Shown: piece by piece, positions 39,040-46,236 of the stretch
Layout: every line of letters starts with the position of its first letter
Position numbering within the stretch: the stretch's first letter is position 1
Assembly: GCF_030268685.1 (NCBI RefSeq)
Contig: NZ_BSRQ01000005.1
Span: forward strand, 310,001 to 374,000
DNA: 64,000 nucleotides
Source: Microtetraspora sp. NBRC 13810
GTDB taxonomy: Bacteria > Actinomycetota > Actinomycetes > Streptosporangiales > Streptosporangiaceae
Direction: 5' to 3'
The notes under the pieces: generated by a model
What the model was told of the DNA's origin: nothing
The model's input: only the letters and a program-made list of their open reading frames with translations
Database searches by the model: none
Position numbers and translations under genes: made by a program

Positions 39040-39070
39040 TCTCATGTAGAGCTCACAGCGGACTCACGGG
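39040..39070. promoter_or_regulatory. 11-nt direct repeats, candidate response-regulator site (2 of 3)
   Basis: TCTCATGTAGA, GCTCACAGCGG and ACTCACGGG start exactly 11 nt apart (39040, 39051, 39062) and are preceded by GAAGCC. The block and the following AAGCTTGAGTCATCCGCGG are shared with the region before the gene at 43451. Confidence 0.65.
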
Positions 39071-39130
39071 CCCGCTCGAAGCTTGAGTCATCCGCGGAAA
39101 GGCCGCGGGGATCGACTCAGGAGGAACATC

Positions 39131-39859
39131 ATGACTCTCGCGCTTCGCCGGGCCCTGATCACCGCCGGCCTCGTCCTCGGCACCGGCGCCACCGCCGGCG
39201 TCCTCATCACCCCCGTCCCCGCCTACGCCGCCACGATCGCCTTCGACGACCGGGATGACCGCGATGACCGGGATGACCGCGATGACCGGGACGACCGCGA
39301 TGACCGGGACGACCGGGACGACCGCGATGACCGCGATGACCGCGATGACCGGGACGACCGCGATGACCGCGATGACCGGGACGACCGCGATGACCGCGAT
39401 GACCGGGACGACCGCGATGACCGCGACGACCGCGATGACCGTGACGACCGGGACGATGACCGCGACGACCGCGATGACCGCGATGACCGCGATGACCACG
39501 ATGACCGGGACGACGACCGCGATGACGACCGGGACGACCGTGGTGAGGTGGCCGGTGCCGGGGGTGGGGTGTCGGGTGACGACGACGCTGCCCGGGGTGG
39601 GGTGGCCGCCGGTGAAGGCGGTACCGCCGGGGACGACGTCGCCGCTCAGCGCGGTGGGGTGGCCGCGAGCACGGTTGGCGGGAATGGTGACGACGCCGCT
39701 CCGCGTGGCGGGGTGGACGCGGGCGCCGGCTGGGTGAAGACCTCGGCGGCCGAGGAGCAGGGTGTGCCCGCCGCGCTGGTGATCGGCGGCATCGCCGGGA
39801 TCGGCGTGCTCGCGGGCGGCGGCCTGTGGCTGCGGCGCAGGGTGGAGTCGGGCATCTGA
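39131..39859 (+). CDS. Asp/Arg-rich repeat surface protein, candidate sortase substrate (paralog A)
   Basis: A 242-residue exported protein. Signal peptide MTLALRRALITAGLVLGTGA ending near AYAA, then about 95 residues of DDR repeats, a Gly/Ala-rich stretch with RGGVAA-type motifs, the motif APRGGVDAGAG, a hydrophobic segment (ALVIGGIAGIGVLAGGGLWL) and a basic end RRRVESGI. This is the layout of a sortase substrate, but no LPXTG is present. AGGAGGA precedes the ATG. It shares promoter, signal peptide and C-terminus with the gene at 43451. The DDR region is probably disordered and cation-binding. Confidence 0.75.
   Translation: MTLALRRALITAGLVLGTGATAGVLITPVPAYAATIAFDDRDDRDDRDDRDDRDDRDDRDDRDDRDDRDDRDDRDDRDDRDDRDDRDDRDDRDDRDDRDDRDDRDDRDDDRDDRDDRDDRDDHDDRDDDRDDDRDDRGEVAGAGGGVSGDDDAARGGVAAGEGGTAGDDVAAQRGGVAASTVGGNGDDAAPRGGVDAGAGWVKTSAAEEQGVPAALVIGGIAGIGVLAGGGLWLRRRVESGI
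39246..39540. repeat. 9-nt based minisatellite encoding Asp-Asp-Arg
   Basis: About thirty tandem copies of GA(C/T)GACCG(C/G) units, arranged in higher-order 18- and 27-nt patterns. All copies preserve the frame. Expect length variation between strains. Confidence 0.9.
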
Positions 39860-40057
39860 ACGACATGACCCGCACAGCAGAGACGAAGACGCTCCCCCAG
39901 GCCGCGACGGTCGCGAGGCTCCCCGCCCCGCGGCCGTCGCGGCCGTTCGCAGCCTGTGCCGTCCACGGCGAACGGCGACGCGCCGGCGCCGGAGACGTCC
40001 CCGGGTGCGCCTCCGCGCCGGACGGGGGCCGGAACCACGGCGCGGTGCCGCGGCCGG

Positions 40058-41155
40058 CTAGGACCCGCCGGACGAGGGCGAGGGGGACGACGGCAAGGCC
40101 GGGCTGGGCGAGGCGGATGCGGTCGAGGCCGGACCGGGCGCCGCTGGGATCGGTCCAGGCGTCCCGGGCGTCGCGGGGTGCGGCGGGGGTGGGGTGTCGG
40201 CCGGGGGCGCCTCCGCCAAGGAGGCCGGGCCGGGCGACGGGCTGGGGCAGATCGACTGCGGACCGGGGAACACCCCCGTCGCGTCCGGCTGCGTCGGCTC
40301 CATCGGTACGTCGGAGAAGTAGGAGAAGAGCCGGAGCGGATACTCGTTGGCGAGCGGCGGGTCCGCCAGGCAACGCTGGTCGAGCGCGTATCCATACATT
40401 TCGGGGTCCAGCGTGAGCGGCCGGCCATCCTGGTCGTACAGGCGAATCCCGTGCAGCGGAGTGCCGTCCTCGGCGTACGGATAGAGGTTGTAGACACCGT
40501 CGAACGCGCTGACCGGTACGGGCGCTTTCATCTGCGCCGCGTACGGTCTCGGCTCGGAGTTCGTGGTCGACACGGTGAGCAGCACGCCGAACAGCAGCAC
40601 GCCGCCCGCCGCGTTGGCGGTCACCGCCGTGAGCCGCCACCAGAACCTGGGCCGCTCCTCCAGGGTGCGCCTGCCCAGCCACACCGACACCCAGACCACG
40701 CCGAGCGCGAAGGCCCAGGCGGCCACGTCGTCGGGCACCAGCACGGTCGACCGGTGCAGAACGGACAGTGCGAGAGCGGCGATCACGTACCCGCGCACCA
40801 CCCACCAGCCGGGCCGCAGTTCCGGTAGGAAGGCCGTGAGCTGCCGGTACGGCGTCAGCCGGAGCAGCCGGTCGTGGGTGTGCCGCGCGGCGCCGGTCAC
40901 CCGGTCGCGCACCTGGGAAGCCACGCTCCGCCGGTCGTGACGTGTCTCGGCGCCCGCGGGCTTGCCTTCGTAGGCGGCCCGGAGCTCGGCCGCGTACGCC
41001 TCGGGGGTGCCGAGCCGCTCGTCCAGCGGCACGTCGGACTCCGCGGCGACCTCGGCGAGGTGGTCGTCAAGGTCCTCCAGCAGCTCGTCCCGGTCGGCCT
41101 CCGGCAGATCGGACAAGGCGTCTCGTACGGCTTGCGCGTATTCGGGCGGGTTCAT
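40058..41155 (-). CDS. HAAS-domain membrane protein
   Basis: A 365-residue protein. Residues 1-70 form the helical HAAS/DUF1700-like domain (YAQAVRDALSDLPEADRDEL and DLDDHLAEVAAE), which typically pairs with PadR regulators. Three or four membrane helices follow (about 118-205), then an extracellular domain and a long Pro/Ser/Ala-rich C-terminal tail. It overlaps the PadR gene by four bases (ATGA). The pair probably forms a regulator/membrane-sensor unit of unknown signal. The 39860-40057 gap holds nothing recognised. Confidence 0.82.
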   Translation of the reverse strand: MNPPEYAQAVRDALSDLPEADRDELLEDLDDHLAEVAAESDVPLDERLGTPEAYAAELRAAYEGKPAGAETRHDRRSVASQVRDRVTGAARHTHDRLLRLTPYRQLTAFLPELRPGWWVVRGYVIAALALSVLHRSTVLVPDDVAAWAFALGVVWVSVWLGRRTLEERPRFWWRLTAVTANAAGGVLLFGVLLTVSTTNSEPRPYAAQMKAPVPVSAFDGVYNLYPYAEDGTPLHGIRLYDQDGRPLTLDPEMYGYALDQRCLADPPLANEYPLRLFSYFSDVPMEPTQPDATGVFPGPQSICPSPSPGPASLAEAPPADTPPPPHPATPGTPGPIPAAPGPASTASASPSPALPSSPSPSSGGS

Positions 41156-41481
41156 CGCGCACGCAGCTCCTTGAGCAGGTGGTCCATGGTTTCGGCGAAT
41201 GCGGACCAGGTCTTGGCCGAGGTGGCAAGGAGGTCGCGGCCGTTGTCGTTGAGGCCGTAGTACTTGCGATAGGGACCCTCGTCGGAAGGCACCACGTAGG
41301 ACGTGAGGGCGCCGGCCTTGAACAGCCGGCGGAGCGTGCCGTACACGGAGGCGTCGCCGACGTCTTCCAGGCCGGCCTCGCGGAGCCGGCGCACGACGTC
41401 GTAGCCGTAACTGTCCCGCTCGTTGAGGACGGCGAGCACGGCCACGTCGAGCACACCTTTGAGCAATTGGCTACCATCCAC
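41152..41481 (-). CDS. PadR family transcriptional regulator
   Basis: About 109 residues, winged-helix PadR protein starting MDGSQLLKGVLDVAVLAVLN, with YGYDVVRRLREAGL, DASVYGTLRRLFKAGALTSY and the wing YRKYYGLNDNGRDLL. GTG 41481 gives the family N-terminus; GTG 41490 is possible but lies at the edge of a palindrome. Probably represses its own operon with the downstream HAAS gene. Confidence 0.88.
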   Translation of the reverse strand: MDGSQLLKGVLDVAVLAVLNERDSYGYDVVRRLREAGLEDVGDASVYGTLRRLFKAGALTSYVVPSDEGPYRKYYGLNDNGRDLLATSAKTWSAFAETMDHLLKELRAR

Positions 41482-41489
41482 GCGATGCA

Positions 41490-41514
41490 CGGTACTGCGC
41501 TATGCGTAGTACCG
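41490..41514. promoter_or_regulatory. PadR operator candidate
   Basis: CGGTACTGCG-N5-CGTAGTACCG, ten-base arms with one mismatch, immediately upstream of the PadR coding region. PadR proteins typically bind such dyads near their own start. Confidence 0.65.
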
Positions 41515-41608
41515 CAAGATCGTCCCCCGGTTCCGGAGCTTCGGGGTGGGCCTCAGATGGACTTGACGTCGTGCCGGTTCTCGCAAGACGATAACCCGAA
41601 CGAATGGG

Positions 41609-41644
41609 CCAAACGTTTGGGCAATCGGTAACCCAAACGTTTGG
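41609..41644. promoter_or_regulatory. Twin 12-bp palindromes CCAAACGTTTGG
   Basis: Two perfect copies (41609-41620 and 41633-41644), centres 24 bp apart, upstream of the small ORF and amidase. The layout suggests cooperative binding of two repressor dimers, TetR- or LacI-like. The regulator is not identified. Confidence 0.65.
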
Positions 41645-41669
41645 CCAGGAGAAGGGACGAGGCGACGGG

Positions 41670-41810
41670 ATGCGTGTGAGTCCGGTACGGGTGGGCGGGT
41701 TCGGCCCGCAGGTGGGAGTCGGCGACCGCGAGCGCGGCGCGGCACGGCCGCCGGAACCGGCCCGCGCGGTCCTGCCCGGTCACCGTCCCAGCCCGGGCTT
41801 CCCCCGGTGA
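41670..41810 (+). CDS. Possible 46-codon leader ORF coupled to amidase
   Basis: ATG 41670 preceded by GAGG opens a short Arg/Gly/Pro-rich frame that ends in GTGA, the same four bases that start the amidase. Not recognised as a protein; its value may be translational coupling. Could be chance. Confidence 0.35.
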   Translation: MRVSPVRVGGFGPQVGVGDRERGAARPPEPARAVLPGHRPSPGFPR

Positions 41811-43141
41811 CGCGGGTGCACGAGAACACGATCGCCGAACTCGCCGCCCGGTTGCGGTCCGGCGCGGTCTCCGCCGCCGAGCTGGCCCGCCGTACCCTGG
41901 ACGCCGTCGCCGGGCGGAACGCGGAGCTGGGCGCGTTCGCGGCGGTGGACGCCGAGGGGGCGCGCGAGGCGGCCCGGCGGGCGGATGCGGAGCTGGCCGC
42001 CGGGGTGGACCGCGGGCCGCTGCACGGCGTCCCGGTCGCGGTGAAGGACAACATCGACGTCGCCGGCCTGCCCGTCACCAGGGGGTCCGCGCACTTCGCC
42101 GGGCGCGTCGCCGAGCGGGACGCCGAGTGCGTACGGCGGCTGCGTACGGCCGGCGCGGTGATCGTCGGCACGACCACCATGCACGAGGTCGCCTACGGCC
42201 CCACCGGTGACCGGTCGGTGCACGGACCGGCGCGCAACCCCCGCGACCCCGCCCGGATGTCCGGCGGGTCCAGCGGCGGCGCGGCGGTCGCGGTCGCGGC
42301 CGGGCTGGTGCCGCTGGCGGTCGGCACCGACACCGGCGGCTCCGTCCGCATCCCCGCGGCGCTGTGCGGCGTGGCCGGCTTCAAGCCCGCGTTCGGCGCG
42401 CTGCCCACCGGCGGCGTGTTCCCGCTCGCCGCCACGCTGGACCACGTCGGCCTCATCGCGGGCACGGCCGCCGACTGCCTGCTCGCCTACCGGGCGCTCG
42501 TCCCGCTTCCCGGGCCGCCGCGCCGGGAGACGCCCGCCAGGATCGGCTGGGCCGAGCCCGGTCCCGGCCTGCCGATCGCGCGGCCGGTCGCCGCCCTGGC
42601 CAGGCGGGCGTTGCTCGGCCAGGACGTGACCGGCGTGGAACTGCCCGCCCTCGACGAGCTGCACCGCGACTTCGCCGCCGTCCAGAGCAGCGAGGCGTAC
42701 GCCGTGCACGCCGACCGGGTCGCCGGCCGCCCCGAGCTCTTCGACCCCGAGGTGCTGGACCGCCTGAAAGGCGCCGCGGCCATGCCCGGCTGGCGATACG
42801 TGCGGGCCCTGGCCGCACGGGATGGGCACCGCGCCCGGTTCGACGACCTCTTCGCGCGTTTCGACCTGCTCGCGCTGCCCACGGTCGGGATCACCGCCCC
42901 GCCCCTGGACACCCGGCAGGTCGAGATCGACGGCGTCACCGTGCCGGTACGGGACACGCTGCTGGCCCTCACCAGCCCGTGGAACCTCACCGGCCTCCCC
43001 GCGCTCACCGTGCCCGCCGGCACGCTGGACGGCCTCCCCGTGGGGCTCCAGCTCGTCTGCCCGCCGGGCCGCGAGCACATGCTCTTCGCCGTGGCCGATC
43101 TCCTCCGGCCGGCCGCCCTGGAAGGAACCCTCGACGCGTGA
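41807..43141 (+). CDS. Amidase signature family hydrolase
   Basis: A 444-residue amidase. The Ser-cisSer-Lys triad is visible: Lys in PVAVKDNIDVAG, cis-Ser in MSGGSSGGAAVAVAAG and nucleophile Ser in TDTGGSVRIPAALCG. The family C-terminal SPWNLTGLPALTVPAG is present. The GTG start overlaps the upstream short ORF. Likely hydrolyses a small amide or allophanate-like compound; specificity unknown. Controlled presumably through the twin CCAAACGTTTGG sites. Confidence 0.92.
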   Translation: MTRVHENTIAELAARLRSGAVSAAELARRTLDAVAGRNAELGAFAAVDAEGAREAARRADAELAAGVDRGPLHGVPVAVKDNIDVAGLPVTRGSAHFAGRVAERDAECVRRLRTAGAVIVGTTTMHEVAYGPTGDRSVHGPARNPRDPARMSGGSSGGAAVAVAAGLVPLAVGTDTGGSVRIPAALCGVAGFKPAFGALPTGGVFPLAATLDHVGLIAGTAADCLLAYRALVPLPGPPRRETPARIGWAEPGPGLPIARPVAALARRALLGQDVTGVELPALDELHRDFAAVQSSEAYAVHADRVAGRPELFDPEVLDRLKGAAAMPGWRYVRALAARDGHRARFDDLFARFDLLALPTVGITAPPLDTRQVEIDGVTVPVRDTLLALTSPWNLTGLPALTVPAGTLDGLPVGLQLVCPPGREHMLFAVADLLRPAALEGTLDA

Positions 43142-43150
43142 CAGCCCAGG

Positions 43151-43270
43151 TCACAGCAGCAGGTTGAGGATGAGTGTGAGCAGCAGGGACAGCAGGAGCG
43201 ACACGGCGATCATGGTGAGACAGCCGGCCGCCCCGCCGAGGAAGCGCACGTCCCGGTTCCCGAAGCGCAT
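43151..43270 (-). CDS. 39-residue single-helix membrane protein
   Basis: Reads MRFGNRDVRFLGGAAGCLTM then IAVSLLLSLLLTLILNLLL and stop. A basic N-terminus with one strong hydrophobic helix and small residues before it resembles tiny conserved actinobacterial membrane proteins. It sits convergent to the amidase end. Function unknown. Confidence 0.6.
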   Translation of the reverse strand: MRFGNRDVRFLGGAAGCLTMIAVSLLLSLLLTLILNLLL

Positions 43271-43360
43271 GTGATCCTGCTACCCCGGACAGGGCGGTCC
43301 AAGGGGCGCCGGGGCGAGATTTGGAGAACGACCTACCGACCGACAGATGGATGGGAAGCC

Positions 43361-43391
43361 TCTCATATCGGGCTCACCTTGGGCTCACGGG
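43361..43391. promoter_or_regulatory. 11-nt direct repeats, candidate response-regulator site (3 of 3)
   Basis: TCTCATATCGG, GCTCACCTTGG and GCTCACGGG start at 43361, 43372 and 43383, again exactly 11 nt apart and preceded by GAAGCC. Downstream AAGCTTGAGTCATCCGCGG is identical to that before the gene at 39131. Confidence 0.65.
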
Positions 43392-43450
43392 TCCACCCAA
43401 AGCTTGAGTCATCCGCGGACAGGCCGCGGGTTCCGACCAGGAGGAACATC

Positions 43451-44164
43451 ATGACTCTGGTACTTCGGCGGGCCCTTCTCACCGTCGGCCTCGTCGTCGG
43501 CACGGGCGTCACGGGCACCGTCCTCATCCCCCCGGCCCCCGCCCTCGCCGCCCCGTCCCTGGCCGACGCCCGAGACGATGACGACGACGCCCCGCGCGGC
43601 GGCGTGGACACCGGCAAGGGCGGCGTCTCGCGGGACGACGATGACGATGACGACTGCGCTCCGAGGGGTGGCGTGGACACCGGTAAGGGTGGCGTCTCCC
43701 GCGATGACGACGATGACGACGACGCCCCGCGCGGCGGCGTGGACACCGGCAAGGGCGGCGTCAGCCGGGACGACGACGATGATGACGACGGCGCTCCGAG
43801 GGGTGGGGTGGACACCGGCAAGGGCGGCGTTTCTCGCGATGACGACGATGACGACGACGCCCCCAGGGGTGGCGTGGACACCGGTAAGGGTGGGGTCAGC
43901 CGGGACGACGATGACGATGACGACGGCGCTCCGAGGGGTGGGGTGGACACCGGTAAGGGTGGCGTCTCCCGCGATGACGACGACGATGACGACGGGTCCG
44001 CTCCCAGGGGTGGGGTGGACACCGGTGCGGGTGGTACCTGGGTCGAGGTGTCGGCCGAGTCCGGCGGGGTGCCGGCGGCGGCGATCGCGGCCGGGCTCGT
44101 CGGGCTCGGGGCGCTGGCCGGCGGCGGCATCTGGCTGCGCCGCAGGAACGGGGCGGGTGCCTGA
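43451..44164 (+). CDS. Asp-rich repeat surface protein, candidate sortase substrate (paralog B)
   Basis: A 237-residue exported protein paralogous to the gene at 39131. Signal peptide MTLVLRRALLTVGLVVGTGV, then about six copies of a 21-24-residue unit made of RDDDDDDD, APRGGVDTGKGGVS. A last APRGGVDTGAGG precedes SGGVPAAAIAAGLVGLGALA, GGGIWL and the basic tail RRRNGAGA. No LPXTG. The class F sortase follows by one base, so this is the best candidate for its substrate, with RGGVDxG as the possible sorting motif. Strong AGGAGGA ribosome site. Confidence 0.78.
   Translation: MTLVLRRALLTVGLVVGTGVTGTVLIPPAPALAAPSLADARDDDDDAPRGGVDTGKGGVSRDDDDDDDCAPRGGVDTGKGGVSRDDDDDDDAPRGGVDTGKGGVSRDDDDDDDGAPRGGVDTGKGGVSRDDDDDDDAPRGGVDTGKGGVSRDDDDDDDGAPRGGVDTGKGGVSRDDDDDDDGSAPRGGVDTGAGGTWVEVSAESGGVPAAAIAAGLVGLGALAGGGIWLRRRNGAGA
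43590..44030. repeat. About 66-bp in-frame repeats
   Basis: Around six copies encoding poly-Asp plus APRGGVDTGKGGVS. Copies differ mainly in synonymous positions and Asp-run length, suggesting selection on the protein repeat. Confidence 0.85.
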
Positions 44165-44165
44165 G

Positions 44166-44864
44166 ATGGAGCCGCTCCGCACGGGCGCCGGTGCCGGGCG
44201 CGGGACACGCAACCCCGCGGCCGTCGCCGCCCTCACCGCCGTCATCGCGATCACCGCCGCGGGATGCTCCGCGACACCGGTCACCGGCGCCGCCGCGCCG
44301 CCCCCCTCGGCCGCCGGGAACGCGGTCGAGATCCCCCTCGCCGTCTCGAACGGCGCCGCCGAGGCCCAGGTCGTCACGCCCGCCGTCAGGCAGGCGGCCG
44401 CCCCCAGGGACGTCGCCAAGCCCGTACGGCTCCGCGTACCGGCCATCGGCGTCAACACCGGGGTCATCGGCCTCAAACTGGACAGGTCGGGACGCCTGGT
44501 CGCCCCCAAGCGGTTCGACAACGTCGGCTGGAACGTCGCAGGGCCGGAACCCGGGGAGCCGGGCGTGGCGGTCATCGCCGGGCACGTCGACTCGCGCACC
44601 GGACCGGCCGTCTTCTACCGCCTCCGGCAACTGAAGAAGGGCGACACCATCCGGGTCGAGCGGGCCGACGGCAGCGCGGTCACCTTCAAGGTCCAGCGCC
44701 TGGCCCGCTACCCGAAGAACCGCATCCCCAACGCCCAGGTCTACGGCAGGAGCAGTAAGCCCGAACTGCGGCTGATCACCTGCGGCGGCACCTTCGACCG
44801 CAGCCGCGGCAGCTACCGGGACAACATCGTGGTCTACGCCGCCCAGGCGAAGGAGGTCCGCTGA
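44166..44864 (+). CDS. Class F sortase
   Basis: A 232-residue sortase, a surface transpeptidase that cuts a sorting signal and links the protein to the wall. Catalytic His140 is in VAVIAGHVDSRTG, Cys206 in LRLITCGGTFDRSRGSY with the following Arg, matching class F (actinobacterial) sortases. The N-terminus has a hydrophobic segment (AVAALTAVIAITAAGC) that may be a membrane anchor or weak lipobox (Cys34). One base behind the Asp-rich paralog B, so both are probably in one transcript controlled by the repeats at 43361. Confidence 0.92.
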   Translation: MEPLRTGAGAGRGTRNPAAVAALTAVIAITAAGCSATPVTGAAAPPPSAAGNAVEIPLAVSNGAAEAQVVTPAVRQAAAPRDVAKPVRLRVPAIGVNTGVIGLKLDRSGRLVAPKRFDNVGWNVAGPEPGEPGVAVIAGHVDSRTGPAVFYRLRQLKKGDTIRVERADGSAVTFKVQRLARYPKNRIPNAQVYGRSSKPELRLITCGGTFDRSRGSYRDNIVVYAAQAKEVR

Positions 44865-44924
44865 TCCCTGGCCCGCCCGCCCGCCGTACCGCCCCCGCCG
44901 CCCGGCGGAGCGGACGGCGGGCGG

Positions 44925-45020
44925 CCGGCTTTCCGGACGGCGCTCCCCCCGGACGGCGCTCCCCCGGACGGCTCTCCCCCCGGATGGCTTTCCCCCGGGA
45001 GGTTTTTCCTCGGGAGGTTT
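44925..45020. repeat. Imperfect tandem repeats after sortase
   Basis: Four to five diverging copies of a 16-18 nt unit of GGACGGCGCTCCCCCC type passing into GGGAGGTTTTTCC. Non-coding; could act as a transcription end region. The 44865-45134 gap has no gene. Confidence 0.55.
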
Positions 45021-45134
45021 TCCACAGCCCGAGGCGCCACGCGCGGTCCTCGTCCACCGCCGGCGCGGGTGGAGAAAGAGATGCCCATGGGGCGACATAG
45101 GATGGGCCACGGCTCATAAAGGGGTGGGGCGAGC

Positions 45135-46133
45135 TTGGAGATCGTGGCAGACGAGGGCCTGTTGGGACCGCTGCTTCTTGCGCGCAGTGCGATCGACCGG
45201 TCGGCGCTGCTCCGCAACGACGCGGAGTGGCTGAAGCGGGTCTGGGCCGACGAGGCGACCAGGGTGCTGGTCGTGGACGAGGGCAGGTCGCTGGTCAGAC
45301 GGACCGGCGAGCAGATCGAGGTCGTCCTGACCACGCCGGGGGAGGCGCCGCAGGGTGAGCGTTACCTGCTGGGCGTGGACCCGGGCGGGGTCGCCTACTT
45401 CGCGGTCTCGGCGCCGCTCCCGGGGACGGACCCGGGGCGCGAGCAGGGCAACGGCGCGGCGCAGCCGCCGCGGATCGTGGCCCCGGTGCGCCCGGCCGAC
45501 CTGGGCGAGGGCGAGACCGTGCCGGCCGGGCTGCGGCAGGTGGGCTCGCTGCTCGGAGACCGCGACGCGGGGCTGATGGTCTACGCGGTGGCGCTGGAGG
45601 CGTGGCACGCCACGCACGAGTTCTGCCCGCGCTGCGGCAGCCGTACGGTGGTGAAGGCGGGCGGGCACATGCGGTCCTGCCCGCAGGACGGCAGCCAGCA
45701 CTTCCCCCGGGTGGACCCCGCGGTGATCATGCTGGTCCGCGACGACGACGACCGCTGCCTGCTGGCCCGCGGGCCGGAGTGGCCGGAGGGGCGGTTCTCG
45801 GTGCTGGCCGGGTTCGTGGAGCCCGGCGAGTCGCTGGAGCACGCGGTGATGCGCGAGGTCGCCGAGGAGGTGGGCGTCAAGGTGCGCTCGCCGCGTTACA
45901 TGGGCAGCCAGCCGTGGCCGTTCCCGAGGAGCCTCATGCTCGGCTTCTTCGCGCACGCGGTCTCCACGGAGATCGAGTGCGACGACGACGAGATCGCCGA
46001 GGCGCGCTGGTTCACCCGTGCCGAGCTGGTCGCCGCGATGCGGTCCGGCGAGATCCGGCTCCCTCCGGAGGTCTCCATAGCCCGCCGCCTGATCGAGACG
46101 TGGTACGGCGGTCGCCTGGAGGGCGACTGGTAG
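45135..46133 (+). CDS. nudC: NAD(+) diphosphatase NudC
   Basis: A 332-residue Nudix hydrolase that cleaves NADH/NAD and removes NAD caps from RNA. The zinc ribbon begins FCPRCG but the second half is CPQDG, so one of the four usual Cys is Asp. The Nudix box GFVEPGESLEHAVMREVAEE is complete and the NudC hallmark SQPWPFP follows. The TTG start at 45135 has a G-rich ribosome site; GTG 45144 is an alternative. Mycobacteria keep nudC close to uvrD2, as here. Confidence 0.94.
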   Translation: MEIVADEGLLGPLLLARSAIDRSALLRNDAEWLKRVWADEATRVLVVDEGRSLVRRTGEQIEVVLTTPGEAPQGERYLLGVDPGGVAYFAVSAPLPGTDPGREQGNGAAQPPRIVAPVRPADLGEGETVPAGLRQVGSLLGDRDAGLMVYAVALEAWHATHEFCPRCGSRTVVKAGGHMRSCPQDGSQHFPRVDPAVIMLVRDDDDRCLLARGPEWPEGRFSVLAGFVEPGESLEHAVMREVAEEVGVKVRSPRYMGSQPWPFPRSLMLGFFAHAVSTEIECDDDEIAEARWFTRAELVAAMRSGEIRLPPEVSIARRLIETWYGGRLEGDW

Positions 46134-46173
46134 GGCTGACCTGGGGCTAAGCTGTGTCCCCTCGGCGCGGCGA

Positions 46174-46210
46174 TATAATCGAGCGCATCCGTTCAGCACA
46201 CATGTTCAGC
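46174..46210 (+). promoter_or_regulatory. Promoter -10 with downstream twin operator, sorC-type gene
   Basis: A perfect TATAAT (46174-46179) is followed by two GTTCAGC direct repeats (46191-46197 and 46204-46210), where transcription should start. A related TGAAC/GCTGGAC arrangement appears before the sugar-transport operon at 47282-47300, suggesting SorC-family autoregulation. Confidence 0.5.
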
Positions 46211-46236
46211 TGACCGCGGGAACAGGAGCACGCGCG

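Noticed and set aside
39246-39540. CRISPR or satellite array
   Set aside because: Nine-base periodicity encodes DDR in one frame following a signal peptide.
43590-44030. CRISPR-like regular repeats
   Set aside because: Repeats and intervening segments are in-frame coding and encode a repeated protein; no unique spacers and no cas genes.
39140-44160. LPXTG sorting signal in the Asp-rich proteins
   Set aside because: Searched before both hydrophobic C-termini; no LPXTG or close variant is present.
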